DNA from: Oscillospiraceae bacterium
GTDB lineage: Bacteria > Bacillota > Clostridia > Oscillospirales > Acutalibacteraceae
Reading direction: 5' to 3'
Assembly: GCA_015066105.1 (NCBI GenBank)
Contig: SVOY01000003.1
Location: 1-64,000, forward strand
DNA length: 64,000 bases
Below, in pieces: positions 16,272-24,075 of this stretch (position 1 is its first letter; every line of letters starts with the position of its first letter). The position numbers were made by a program, and so were the translations under genes. The notes below the pieces were generated by a model. The model ran no database searches. It saw only the letters and a list, made by a program, of their open reading frames with translations, and was not told where the DNA came from.

Positions 16272-16487
16272 CTTTTTCTTGCCTTTTCTCTCCACTTTTC
16301 TCTTATTGCCCTTTTCGTCAACAATATAAGTGTTTTCAAGCTGACCCACAAGGCTTTCCTTGAAGGAATCAATATAAAGCCTTCTGAGCTTCTGCTGTTC
16401 AAGCTTTTCAGCCTCTGTAAGACCCTCGGGGGTCTTTGACTTCCTTGCAAGCTCGTTTATTCTGTTAATCTGTTCCTGTGTTACCAT
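16269..16487 (-). CDS. DUF896 family (UPF0291, YnzC-like) protein
   Basis: A 72-residue protein, MVTQEQINRINELARKSKTP..., matching the short helical DUF896 family (YnzC and YneA-operon relatives in Bacillus, whose exact role is unclear). The ATG at 16487 overlaps the stop of the upstream ArsC-like gene (TAATG), and AGGAGG precedes it. The C-terminus is Lys/Arg-rich (KRKVERKGKKK). Nine in-frame codons upstream are not used. Confidence 0.9.
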   Translation of the reverse strand: MVTQEQINRINELARKSKTPEGLTEAEKLEQQKLRRLYIDSFKESLVGQLENTYIVDEKGNKRKVERKGKKK

Positions 16488-16840
16488 TATTTTTCCTCCT
16501 CCCACTTTTTCCATTCATCGGGGCAATAGCCCAGCGTTGCCTTTTTTCTGTTGCGGACAATAGGTGTTTTAAACATCTCCTGATTTTCCAAAAGCTTTTC
16601 AAGCTTAGCTTCCTCTGAGGCGAGATATTTTATAAAGGATTTTTCATAGGCCTTGCTTTTTTCGTTGAGCAAATCCTCAAGTGAGCATTTAAGGGCGCGC
16701 CTTATGCTTTCATATTCGCCCTTGCTCATACCGAATTTTGCAAGGTCAACAAACTGAAATTTTATTCCGCGCTCCTTGAAATACCGCTGAGCCTTTTTTG
16801 TATCAAAGCACTTGTTTGTGCCGTAAATCTGTATATTCAT
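16487..16840 (-). CDS. ArsC/Spx-like thioredoxin-fold protein
   Basis: A 117-residue protein of the arsenate reductase (ArsC)/Spx/YffB superfamily. It has the N-terminal IYGTNKCFDTKKAQRYF with a single catalytic-type Cys (C-F-D-T rather than Spx CxxC), and the C-terminal FKTPIVRN-KKATLGYCPDEW with the family's cis-Pro/Arg. Likely roles are thiol redox chemistry or a regulator-like function. No ars operon genes are near, so arsenate reduction is not claimed. It is cotranscribed with DUF896 from the promoter at 16869-16897 and divergent from thiN. Confidence 0.85.
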   Translation of the reverse strand: MNIQIYGTNKCFDTKKAQRYFKERGIKFQFVDLAKFGMSKGEYESIRRALKCSLEDLLNEKSKAYEKSFIKYLASEEAKLEKLLENQEMFKTPIVRNRKKATLGYCPDEWKKWEEEK

Positions 16841-16868
16841 AGCATACTCCTTTATTTAAGGTAACATT

Positions 16869-16897
16869 ATTTTAACGGATAAAGCAGTTTTTGTAAA
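16869..16897 (-). promoter_or_regulatory. Sigma-A promoter of the ArsC-like/DUF896 operon
   Basis: Minus strand -35 TTTACA (16897-16892), 17-nt spacer, -10 TAAAAT (16874-16869). It lies back to back with the thiN promoter, 8 nt away. Confidence 0.75.
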
Positions 16898-16905
16898 GGG
16901 GTTTG

Positions 16906-16934
16906 TTGAAATTAGGCAATCAGTATGGTATACT
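16906..16934 (+). promoter_or_regulatory. Sigma-A promoter of thiN
   Basis: -35 TTGAAA (16906-16911), 17-nt spacer, -10 TATACT (16929-16934). The leader of about 29 nt is too short for a TPP riboswitch. Confidence 0.8.
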
Positions 16935-16969
16935 GCTGTAGTAAGCAGCAAATAGTGAGGATTTTTTAT

Positions 16970-17590
16970 ATGAAAAAGATTTGTTATATTATCGGTGCCG
17001 GTGACGTGCCCGAAAAGCTTGACCTTAAGGCCGCAGAGGATGATTTTATAATCTGCGCCGACGGAGGCTTCAGACATAATACCCTTTTAGGCAGAATGTG
17101 TGACCTTGTTGTTGGCGATTTTGACTCGCTTGGTGAAAGGCCGGCCTTTGAAAACAAGGTTGTGCTCCCCTGCGAAAAGGATTTTACTGATATGAAGGTT
17201 GCCGTTGACGAGGGACTTTCAAGAGGCTGCAGAAGCTTTGTGCTTTACGGAGCCTTAGGCGGCGAAAGATACGACCACTCCGTTGCAAACATCAGTCTGC
17301 TGTCATACATCTGCTCAAGGGGTGCAGAGGGCGAAATCCGCCACGCAGGCAAAATTTTCAGAGCCCTTTCTGACGGTGAGCTTGTTCTCCCCCCCTGCCT
17401 TGAGGGTTATATATCGGTTTTTTCGCTTTGCGATGAAAGCGAGGGTGTGAGCATTGAGGGGCTTAAATATGAGGTAAAGGATGTCAGCTTAAGGCTTGAT
17501 ACGCCCTTTGGTGTAAGCAATGAATTTACGGGAAAAGAGGCACGGATTAGCGTTAAAAAGGGCAGGTTGCTGATTATATATAATCAATAA
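16970..17590 (+). CDS. thiN: Thiamine diphosphokinase
   Basis: Transfers diphosphate from ATP to thiamine, giving thiamine diphosphate. 206 residues from ATG 16970 (MKKICYIIGAGD), with GAGGA 9 nt upstream; the longer frame from 16925 would begin upstream of the -10 element and is impossible from this promoter. Motifs are ICADGGFRH, DLVVGDFDSLGE, CEKDFTDMKVAVDEG and GALGGERYDHSVANI, all characteristic of the ThiN fold. It is monocistronic with a terminator at 17608-17638. Confidence 0.95.
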   Translation: MKKICYIIGAGDVPEKLDLKAAEDDFIICADGGFRHNTLLGRMCDLVVGDFDSLGERPAFENKVVLPCEKDFTDMKVAVDEGLSRGCRSFVLYGALGGERYDHSVANISLLSYICSRGAEGEIRHAGKIFRALSDGELVLPPCLEGYISVFSLCDESEGVSIEGLKYEVKDVSLRLDTPFGVSNEFTGKEARISVKKGRLLIIYNQ

Positions 17591-17607
17591 GCCGCTTAAG
17601 ATTACAG

Positions 17608-17638
17608 CCGGACAGAGCTTTCTGCCCGGTTCTTTTTT
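17608..17638 (+). terminator. Terminator of thiN
   Basis: Stem CCGGACAGA (17608-17616) and TCTGCCCGG (17621-17629), one mismatch, loop GCTT, followed by TTCTTTTTT. Confidence 0.85.
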
Positions 17639-17655
17639 ATCTTCAATTTAAAAAA

Positions 17656-17903
17656 GGAGCTGTAAAAAAATGCGCAGAATGAACAAACCGAGCCCCAATA
17701 AGGCTTTAGCCTTATTGGGGGTTACCCGACGGCGTACAGGTGTACTCCGAGGGCGAGGTTTGTTTATAGCATAAACCGCAAAAACACAGTTTTTGCAATT
17801 ATTGTTCTTTTTTTATGTTTTAAAGGGTTTGTTTGGTTTTTAAAATCCAAACAAACCCTCTGTTTATTTTGGTTTATGCGGTCTGCACTTTTTTTACAGC
17901 CCC
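17656..17903 (-). repeat. Structured intergenic repeat family 1, copy 2 (MITE-like, with terminal inverted repeats)
   Basis: About 248 bp, inverted relative to copy 1 (16027-16180). Its ends are inverted repeats, GGAGCTGTAAAAAAATGCGC (17656-17675) and, on the other strand, GGGGCTGTAAAAAAAGTGC (17903-17885). The palindrome GGGTTTGTTTGG...CCAAACAAACCC lies at 17825-17858. Relative to copy 1 it contains about 90 extra bases, including a hairpin CCCCAATAAGGC...GCCTTATTGGGG (17693-17720 region). It accounts for most of the otherwise gene-free 17591-17990 interval. Confidence 0.8.
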
Positions 17904-17920
17904 TCTTGCTTTTTATTACC

Positions 17921-17990
17921 AAGGGACTTTGCCCCTTGAACCCCATGAGCTTTTGAAAAAAGCTCAAGCAAAACTTTTATTGTTTTTATT
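17921..17990 (-). repeat. Intergenic repeat family 2, copy 2 (3' of the 740-aa gene)
   Basis: Same layout as 16208-16271: AAGGGACTTTGCCCCTT hairpin, then GAGCTTTTGAAAAAAGCTC hairpin, then AAAACTTTTATTGTTTTTA. The second hairpin's outer pairs differ from copy 1 in a compensatory way. It ends right at the stop codon of the adjacent minus-strand gene. Confidence 0.75.
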
Positions 17991-20213
17991 TTATGCCGCT
18001 AATGCTATAACAATCTTTTCAAGCACTGAAACCACAACATTAACTGTTTCGGCATCAAGACCCATACCGTTTGAAAGCGCGGTGCTGATTGCTACAAGAT
18101 TACCCTCTGTTGTGATAACGGATGTAATGTAATCCTTCATTGCAACAAATACAACCTCTCTGTCACCGATAAGCTCAAAACGCTCGCCGCCTATATCACC
18201 GCTTGAGCCTACACGGGCCGTTGCATACTTTGTAAGTGTAGCAAAATCAAACTCGGGAAGCGTGATGCCCATATCTGCGGTAATGAAGTTGAGAAGGTCT
18301 GCAATAGGCATAAGGTTAATACCGGCCTTTGCAAGAATGTCGGGGTTGGCTGCTGCAAAATCAGATGCCTTGGTGTAGCTGACAACAAGGTCGGGAAGCA
18401 TCTCGCAAAGATAGGTAAGAGGTGCGGCGTAGAAGGTATCTGCAACCTTGAGCACCTTTTCTATAATAAGCTCCATACGCTTTGCGCCCGAAAGGCCTGT
18501 ATCAAGAATGAACTCTCTGATTTCGGGCATTGGGCCTACGTGAAGAGCCTCAACAACAGGAACAAGTGCCTGCTCATATGATGTGGGAGCAACAAGCAGA
18601 CAAAGTGCAAGTGCATCGCCAAAATGCTCTGAGCCTGCGGCACAGGCCTTGACAAACATCTCTCTGTCACCGGGGGTAATGCCGAAGGGAATTGTGCCTA
18701 TATCCTTCCAGGTCTTGCCCTCTGCCTGGGCGGTCATCATATATTCATAGGCTGCGGGGAAGTGAAGGCGAAGCTCGTTGAAGGTAAGGTCTGCAATCTC
18801 CTTTGAGCAAAGTGAGCCGGTAATCTTTGCAATCATGGTTGCAAAGCCGTCAGTGAACAGAAGTGCGTCGGGATTATAGTCTGAAAGTGAGCCGATAATA
18901 ACGGCATCAAGTGTATCAATTGTTTTTGAAACGTTTTCCTCTGTTGAGGGCCATGCAAACATTCCGCTGAAATCCTTGACCTCAGCATTATAGGCTTCAA
19001 CCTCTGCCTTGATGTCAGGTGCTGTTCTGCCCTGAATTTTTGAAAGAAGGTCTACAAAATCTGCAAGGAATACGCTGAACAGCTCGCTGTTCATAATCTC
19101 GCCTGCAATGCTGTTCTGAATCTTGTCTGTCTTAAGCTCCTTTGTCATAAGCTTTACAACAAGGTCAAAGTTGTTGCCGTAGGAAAGTGTTTCAAGGATA
19201 TATGAGGCAAAGTATGAGAATACAACCTCTCTGTCGCCGTCAATTCTTACTCTCTGACCCTTGTTTGCACCGCTTGCATCAACCGAAGCAGTACCCATTG
19301 TAATAACCTTGTTGATATCAAGAGCGGGAGCAGAAAGGCCTGTCTTTGTAAGAACCTCGTTAATGAGGCCGTCAATTGTAGGCATTACAAGGTGAGCGTT
19401 TTTCTCAACACCCTTTTTGCTGTTAAGAAGCTCTGCGGCCTTGGTGTAGTTTTTGAAGAAATCGGGAGCAATTTCACAAAGGTATGTAAGAGGAGCTGTT
19501 TTAAGGGGCTCAACAATTGAAAGAATTTTGCTTACAAGAAGCTCCATTCTTGCACTGCCCGAAAGGCCCGTTGACTGAACAAACTCAACAAGAGTGGGCA
19601 TGGGACCTGTGTGAAGTGACTCAAGGGCGGGAACGAGTGCATCGTTATATGAAGAGGGAGCGTTGAGCATTACCTTGAGAAGGTTACTGCCAAAGGCCTC
19701 TGCACCTGCACCGCAGGCCTTGATAAAGGCTTCCTTATCGCCCTTTTCAATGCCGAAGGGAATTGTACCGAGATCTGCCCAGGTTTTACCTGCCTCCTTC
19801 TGAGCACAGACAAAGGCATAAGCATCGGGAAAGCTCTTTCTCATTGCACTGAACCTGATATCCGCAAATTCCTTGCCGATAAGCTCAGAGGTAAATCTCG
19901 CAATAAGTGTTGCTACCTCATCGGTGTAAAGAAGCTCATCAATATCAACCATAGCAATAATGCTGACAAGCTCTGCATCAATTTTGTCAAGCCTCTTTGT
20001 CATTTCATCCTCACTCATGCTTGTGAAGTATGAGCTGAAATCGGGCTTTGAGCTGTTGTAGTCAGCGGCGACCTGCTCACAGTCGATTTTTTCACCGGCT
20101 ATTACATTGATGGCAATGCCGACACCTGACGTAATTACAATGGCAACAGCAAGTATAATGCTTATGCATTTGAGAAACCTGTTGTTGTTCATGAGATTTT
20201 TAATATAATCCAT
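17991..20213 (-). CDS. Secreted or membrane-anchored protein with an internal domain duplication, unknown family
   Basis: 740 residues from ATG 20213, chosen for the AAAGGAG site 8 nt upstream. One N-terminal hydrophobic helix (ISIILAVAIVITSGVGIAINVIA, about residues 18-40) acts as signal or anchor. Two homologous blocks of about 330 residues follow. Shared landmarks, first versus second copy, are LLYTDEVATLIA / LLFTDGFATMIA, GKTWADLGTIPFG / GKTWKDIGTIPFG, LESLHTGPMP / VEALHVGPMP, STGLSGSARMELL / DTGLSGAKRMELI, and APLTYLCEIAPDF / APLTYLCEMLPDL. Each block ends with a RVG/RVR...GDREVVF element. The C-terminus is hydrophobic. Not recognised; probably an extracytoplasmic structural or binding protein. 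Confidence 0.85.
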   Translation of the reverse strand: MDYIKNLMNNNRFLKCISIILAVAIVITSGVGIAINVIAGEKIDCEQVAADYNSSKPDFSSYFTSMSEDEMTKRLDKIDAELVSIIAMVDIDELLYTDEVATLIARFTSELIGKEFADIRFSAMRKSFPDAYAFVCAQKEAGKTWADLGTIPFGIEKGDKEAFIKACGAGAEAFGSNLLKVMLNAPSSYNDALVPALESLHTGPMPTLVEFVQSTGLSGSARMELLVSKILSIVEPLKTAPLTYLCEIAPDFFKNYTKAAELLNSKKGVEKNAHLVMPTIDGLINEVLTKTGLSAPALDINKVITMGTASVDASGANKGQRVRIDGDREVVFSYFASYILETLSYGNNFDLVVKLMTKELKTDKIQNSIAGEIMNSELFSVFLADFVDLLSKIQGRTAPDIKAEVEAYNAEVKDFSGMFAWPSTEENVSKTIDTLDAVIIGSLSDYNPDALLFTDGFATMIAKITGSLCSKEIADLTFNELRLHFPAAYEYMMTAQAEGKTWKDIGTIPFGITPGDREMFVKACAAGSEHFGDALALCLLVAPTSYEQALVPVVEALHVGPMPEIREFILDTGLSGAKRMELIIEKVLKVADTFYAAPLTYLCEMLPDLVVSYTKASDFAAANPDILAKAGINLMPIADLLNFITADMGITLPEFDFATLTKYATARVGSSGDIGGERFELIGDREVVFVAMKDYITSVITTEGNLVAISTALSNGMGLDAETVNVVVSVLEKIVIALAA

Positions 20214-20266
20214 GATACCACTCCTTTTATATGCATTATAATTCATTTTATAAAATACCTAGTATA

Positions 20267-20295
20267 TTTATATCAAAAACCGAGTATAAAGTCAA
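20267..20295 (-). promoter_or_regulatory. Sigma-A promoter of the 740-aa gene
   Basis: Minus strand -35 TTGACT (20295-20290), 17-nt spacer, -10 TATAAA (20272-20267). Confidence 0.7.
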
Positions 20296-20353
20296 GAAAA
20301 ATATAAAAATAATGTACCTTTTGTGACAAAATACCGCATTATCAATCGTAAAA

Positions 20354-20390
20354 TAAAGCCACGGCACAGCCTTAAGCCGTGCCGTAAAAA
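20354..20390 (-). terminator. Terminator downstream of the acyltransferase-like gene
   Basis: Stem ACGGCAC (20361-20367) and GTGCCGT (20379-20385) with inner GC pairs, starting 8 nt after the stop codon; followed on the minus strand by GGCTTTATTTTA. Confidence 0.75.
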
Positions 20391-20392
20391 AA

Positions 20393-21667
20393 TTATCCTA
20401 TAAGTGCTTCTATATTCTTTTCCATCAGGCCGAAGAAATCGTCTACAATCCTTTTATCCTCATCGTTGCCTCTGACGCACATTGAAAGGGTAATCACCTT
20501 TTTATAGGTGGTTACGGTAAGAAGCACAAAGGGCTTATACTTTACCGCACCCGACATAAATGCATCCGCAGGCTCATTGCCGCAAAGTGCAAAATGCTTG
20601 CCGTTGAGCACGCCGATATTGCTCATTGCCATAAGCGGATTGGAGTAACCGATTTTTATAATCTCCTCGGAAACGGCGTGAGGAAGAAAATTATAGCCGA
20701 AATTAAGAAGGGGCAGACCGTAAAGGCCCATAAACTTATCCTTTTTGAAGCGGTTGGAGCTTTTTACAACATAGCGTACCGTTTCAAAAATGTCCTTTCC
20801 CCTTTCGGGTATTGCACACTGCATCCAGGAGGTATGGTTGGTAAAGCCCTTATCCTCAACGCTGTCCATATGACGGCGCAGGTCAATGGCGTTTGAAATC
20901 ATCACGGTATCGCCGCTGTCATAGCCTGCAAGCTCATATACGCTGTAAAAATAAGCGGCAAGAAGAAGCTCGTTTATGGTTGCACCAAGCTCCTTGCCCT
21001 TTGCCTTGAGCTTATCGAGGGTATCCTCGCTGAATTTTTTTCGTGCAATAAAGGATGCGTCACGGATATTATCGGCAGTGAGAGGGAAGCGGTGGTCGTC
21101 CCTTGCGTTGATGTTTCTGAAAAGGCGCTGAGCAACACCTGCCTCGGTGCGGCTGAAGCCGGAATAAACGTCTGCATAGGAGCGTGAGCCCGTTCTGAAA
21201 TCAACGGGGCTTATCCCCTTTTCAACGTAAGCCGTATAGTTTTCGCAAAAGGCCTGCAGAAAATACTTAAGGTCGCCGCCGTCCATACACATATGGTTTT
21301 CAATTATGCAAAGGATGCTTTTTCCGTCCTTTATGAAAAGGGCGGCCTTCATCTGCAAATCAGACTCGGGCGGAATATACTGCGTAAGGAATTCATCTGC
21401 CGCCTGACGGAGATTTTCGGGATAGGAAACGGTAAAGACCTCATCAATACTGTAAGGCATTATCTCCCAGTGAGTGGAAAGCCTTGTATCCACAAAGCGT
21501 GAATGAAGCACGGGAGCCTTTTCAAAGGCACAGATGAACACGGTTCTCAGCGCATCAATATCGGGAACGAAATCGTAGCTGAATTCAACGTGAACCATAC
21601 GGTCGTTGAAATCGCGGAAAAGATAGTGCATCTTATCCCAGAGCTCTGCATTGAGTCTTTTTGCCAT
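20393..21667 (-). CDS. Condensation-domain/acyltransferase-like protein (CAT fold, PapA/AATase-related)
   Basis: A 424-residue protein resembling CoA-dependent acyltransferases of the chloramphenicol acetyltransferase and condensation-domain superfamily. The active-site motif, normally HHxxxDG, appears as NHMCMDGGDLK near residue 127, with the catalytic His kept and the preceding His replaced by Asn. A DLRRHMD segment and a late QCAIPERG region resemble the second half of the fold. Likely it esterifies or amidates a small molecule or lipid at the membrane. No carrier protein or adenylation domain is nearby, so a peptide synthetase role is unlikely. It is translationally coupled (TAATG) to the upstream membrane-protein gene. 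Confidence 0.7.
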   Translation of the reverse strand: MAKRLNAELWDKMHYLFRDFNDRMVHVEFSYDFVPDIDALRTVFICAFEKAPVLHSRFVDTRLSTHWEIMPYSIDEVFTVSYPENLRQAADEFLTQYIPPESDLQMKAALFIKDGKSILCIIENHMCMDGGDLKYFLQAFCENYTAYVEKGISPVDFRTGSRSYADVYSGFSRTEAGVAQRLFRNINARDDHRFPLTADNIRDASFIARKKFSEDTLDKLKAKGKELGATINELLLAAYFYSVYELAGYDSGDTVMISNAIDLRRHMDSVEDKGFTNHTSWMQCAIPERGKDIFETVRYVVKSSNRFKKDKFMGLYGLPLLNFGYNFLPHAVSEEIIKIGYSNPLMAMSNIGVLNGKHFALCGNEPADAFMSGAVKYKPFVLLTVTTYKKVITLSMCVRGNDEDKRIVDDFFGLMEKNIEALIG

Positions 21668-22470
21668 TATTCATCCGCCTCCTGTCTGTATACAAAATAT
21701 TTCATATTATATGCAAGCACGGCAAAGATATAAGCAAGATCAGCAACAAGACCGACAAGCACAACGGGCCAGCCTCCCGCCCAGCTTACAACGCCGTAAG
21801 CCGCAAGCACAATGTAAGCCATAGCCGCAACAGCGGGCATATATACAAAAAATGAAATTGTGCGGAATTTCTGCTTTGTTGCATAAGAAAACGCAAGGTC
21901 GCAAAGAAGCATCAGTGCAACACCCAAGGGAAGTGCGGGCCAAGTTACCGTATTTTCGGGCAGAAGCATAAGAAGGCAAAGGAAAATGAAAACCGAAAGG
22001 AGCATAACGCAGCCCGCAATGAGAACCCTTGCCGCAGTGCGGAAAATATGCCCCATTGTGCAAAGCTTTTTAATTGCAAGGCTGAAATAGAAAATTATCA
22101 TTGCGAAAATGCCGCCGACAATAATAAGCCAGGTTTTGTCCCAGGCATAGGTGAATCTGCTGACAGTAAAATATGCAATAAAAATGAGCAGCAATGCAAC
22201 AACGCCGCCTATGGGCAAGGCATATTTCATAATGTGAGCCCGCTCCTTTTGCTTTTGCTTTTTTACAAAGGTGTCGTAGCTCGCTTTAAGGTCTCCGTAT
22301 TCGTTAATAATAAGGTCGCTTATAACCTTTTCGTCCGTAAGACCTGTACGAAGAAGCTCCTTTGCTCTCTGCTTCATTCCGTCAAGGACACTTCTTTTAT
22401 AAAGATAGGTAAGCCGCCCTTCGGAAAGTCCCTTACAGGAGGCTTCTATGTATTCAACAAAATCCGTCAT
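21667..22470 (-). CDS. Membrane protein with N-terminal HAAS/DUF1700-like helical region
   Basis: 267 residues. The first 75 are a charged helical region (MTDFVEYIEASCKGLSEGRL...) resembling the HAAS signalling prefix found before permease domains. After it come about six to seven hydrophobic helices (first at PIGGVVALLLIFIAYF). DUF1700-like proteins often pair with PadR regulators; none is present here. Its stop overlaps the start of the acyltransferase-like gene, so the two are likely cotranscribed and functionally linked, for example as a membrane partner. The substrate is unknown. AAGGAG precedes the ATG. Confidence 0.7.
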   Translation of the reverse strand: MTDFVEYIEASCKGLSEGRLTYLYKRSVLDGMKQRAKELLRTGLTDEKVISDLIINEYGDLKASYDTFVKKQKQKERAHIMKYALPIGGVVALLLIFIAYFTVSRFTYAWDKTWLIIVGGIFAMIIFYFSLAIKKLCTMGHIFRTAARVLIAGCVMLLSVFIFLCLLMLLPENTVTWPALPLGVALMLLCDLAFSYATKQKFRTISFFVYMPAVAAMAYIVLAAYGVVSWAGGWPVVLVGLVADLAYIFAVLAYNMKYFVYRQEADE

Positions 22471-22549
22471 AAGGCATCTCCTTTTTTCTTTTTCTTCATT
22501 ATAACAGATTTACCTTAAAATAGATTTATAAAGTGTGAACTTTATAAAA

Positions 22550-23911
22550 TCAAAGTGTAACTCCGTCCTTGAAAATTGCAATTTCACGGTATCCGTTTTT
22601 CTCATTGCAGGTTTCTCTGCCCTCACAGACCTCTTTTATAAGCCGCCACAAGGCTTCCTCATCGCCTGCCATTGCATCAAAATCAAGCCATTGAGGCTTT
22701 TTTTCAAAAAGAGCCGTATTGGTCGCAATTTTAACCGTGGGCACGGGTGCACCGAGAGGCGTACCTCTGCCCGTGGTAAAGAGAATTATATGACAGCCTG
22801 CGGCAGTAAGATTTGTGCAGGCCACGATATCGTTGCCCGGGCCGTCAAGGAGATTGAGACCCTTTTCATCTACGGTATCGCCGTAGGTAAGCACAGCCGT
22901 CACCGGAGCACTGCCGCCCTTTTGCACACAGCCGAGAGATTTATCCTCAAGGGTGGTTATTCCTCCCTGCTTGTTTCCGGGTGAGGGGTTTTCCGAAACA
23001 GGCTGGCCGTGCAAAATGAAATACTGCTTGAAATCCTTTATAAGCTTAACGGTTTTATCAAAAACTGCTTGGTTTATGCATCTGTTCATAAGAAGCTGTT
23101 CGGCACCGAACATTTCAGGCACCTCTGTAAGCACGGCACTGCCGCCCATTGAAACGAGGCTGTCGGTAATTCTTCCGCACAAGGGATTTGCCGTAATGCC
23201 CGAATAGCCGTCACTGCCGCCGCACTTCATACCGATTACGATTTCACTCACGGGCACGGGTGTACGCTTTTCCCTTTGTGCAAGGCTCTGAAGCTCACGG
23301 ATTATTTTTACGCCCTCGGCAATTTCGTCATCGCAATCCTGAACGTTAAGAAAACGCACCCTTTTGCCGTCAACCTCGCCGAGAACCTTTTTCATTTCGG
23401 CAATATTATTGTTCTCACAGCCGAGTCCGAGCACAAGCACACCTGCGGCATTTGGGTGATTTATGAGACCCTTGAGCACCTTTTGGGTTCTTTCGTGGTC
23501 GCCGCCGAGCTGACTGCAGCCGTAGGGGTGCACAAAGCAGTAAGCACCCGTAAGAGCCGCAAGCTTTTGCGAAATGCCGTTGACACAGCCGACTGTGTTG
23601 ACTATCCACACATCGTTTCTAATGCCGACGCTTCCGTTTTTACGTCTGTAGGCCATAACGGTAAAGGGCTCTTTTTCACAGAGGCCTTCATTTACGGGGT
23701 TATAGGTATAATCGGCCCTTTCGTCAAGGGCAGTTTTAAGATTATGCGAGTGCACGTGCTCGCCCTTGCTTATATCGGCCGTTGCAACACCCACGGGAAA
23801 ACCGTATTTTATAACCGGCTGACCCTTTTTTATGTTGCAAAGGGCATATTTGTGGCCGTTTTCAAGGCTTATATGTACATTATCCTTGCTGTGTATTTTA
23901 ACAAAGCTCAT
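22550..23911 (-). CDS. uxaA: UxaA family altronate dehydratase-type hydrolase
   Basis: 453 residues with an N-terminal SAF-like domain (about residues 1-75, ending ISKGEHVHSHNL) followed by the UxaA core. Core markers are GIRNDVWIVNTVGCVN, PYGCSQLGGDHERTQ (Cys), VLGLGCENN (Cys), MKCGGSDGYSGITANP (Cys-Gly-Gly-Ser-Asp) and a late FTTGRGTPLG. The family dehydrates altronate to 2-keto-3-deoxygluconate, with Fe(II) and/or Mn. No uxaB or uxaC is beside it. Other family members act on galactarate or related sugar acids, so the exact substrate is inferred. It is divergent from the acetyltransferase gene. Confidence 0.88.
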   Translation of the reverse strand: MSFVKIHSKDNVHISLENGHKYALCNIKKGQPVIKYGFPVGVATADISKGEHVHSHNLKTALDERADYTYNPVNEGLCEKEPFTVMAYRRKNGSVGIRNDVWIVNTVGCVNGISQKLAALTGAYCFVHPYGCSQLGGDHERTQKVLKGLINHPNAAGVLVLGLGCENNNIAEMKKVLGEVDGKRVRFLNVQDCDDEIAEGVKIIRELQSLAQREKRTPVPVSEIVIGMKCGGSDGYSGITANPLCGRITDSLVSMGGSAVLTEVPEMFGAEQLLMNRCINQAVFDKTVKLIKDFKQYFILHGQPVSENPSPGNKQGGITTLEDKSLGCVQKGGSAPVTAVLTYGDTVDEKGLNLLDGPGNDIVACTNLTAAGCHIILFTTGRGTPLGAPVPTVKIATNTALFEKKPQWLDFDAMAGDEEALWRLIKEVCEGRETCNEKNGYREIAIFKDGVTL

Positions 23912-24017
23912 TTAAAAATCCTCGCAGTTCTTTTGCTTTTTACTTTTTTAATTCTATCACAACAATAAGTGATTTTCTACAGTAATGTGAATTTTTTCTT
24001 TATTTTTTAATTTTGTA

Positions 24018-24046
24018 TTGTTTTTAAGGTTGATTTATGGGATAAT
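24018..24046 (+). promoter_or_regulatory. Probable promoter of the acetyltransferase/pgsA pair
   Basis: -35 TTGTTT (24018-24023), 17-nt spacer, -10 GATAAT (24041-24046). The leader is about 24 nt. Confidence 0.5.
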
Positions 24047-24075
24047 TGATTAAAATGATATTGAGGAGAATTATT

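Noticed and set aside
16487..16840. Arsenate resistance operon
   Set aside because: No arsR, arsB or acr3 nearby; the ArsC-like fold also covers Spx and YffB proteins.
16935..16969. TPP riboswitch upstream of thiN
   Set aside because: The leader is only about 29 nt from a good promoter and lacks a THI element.
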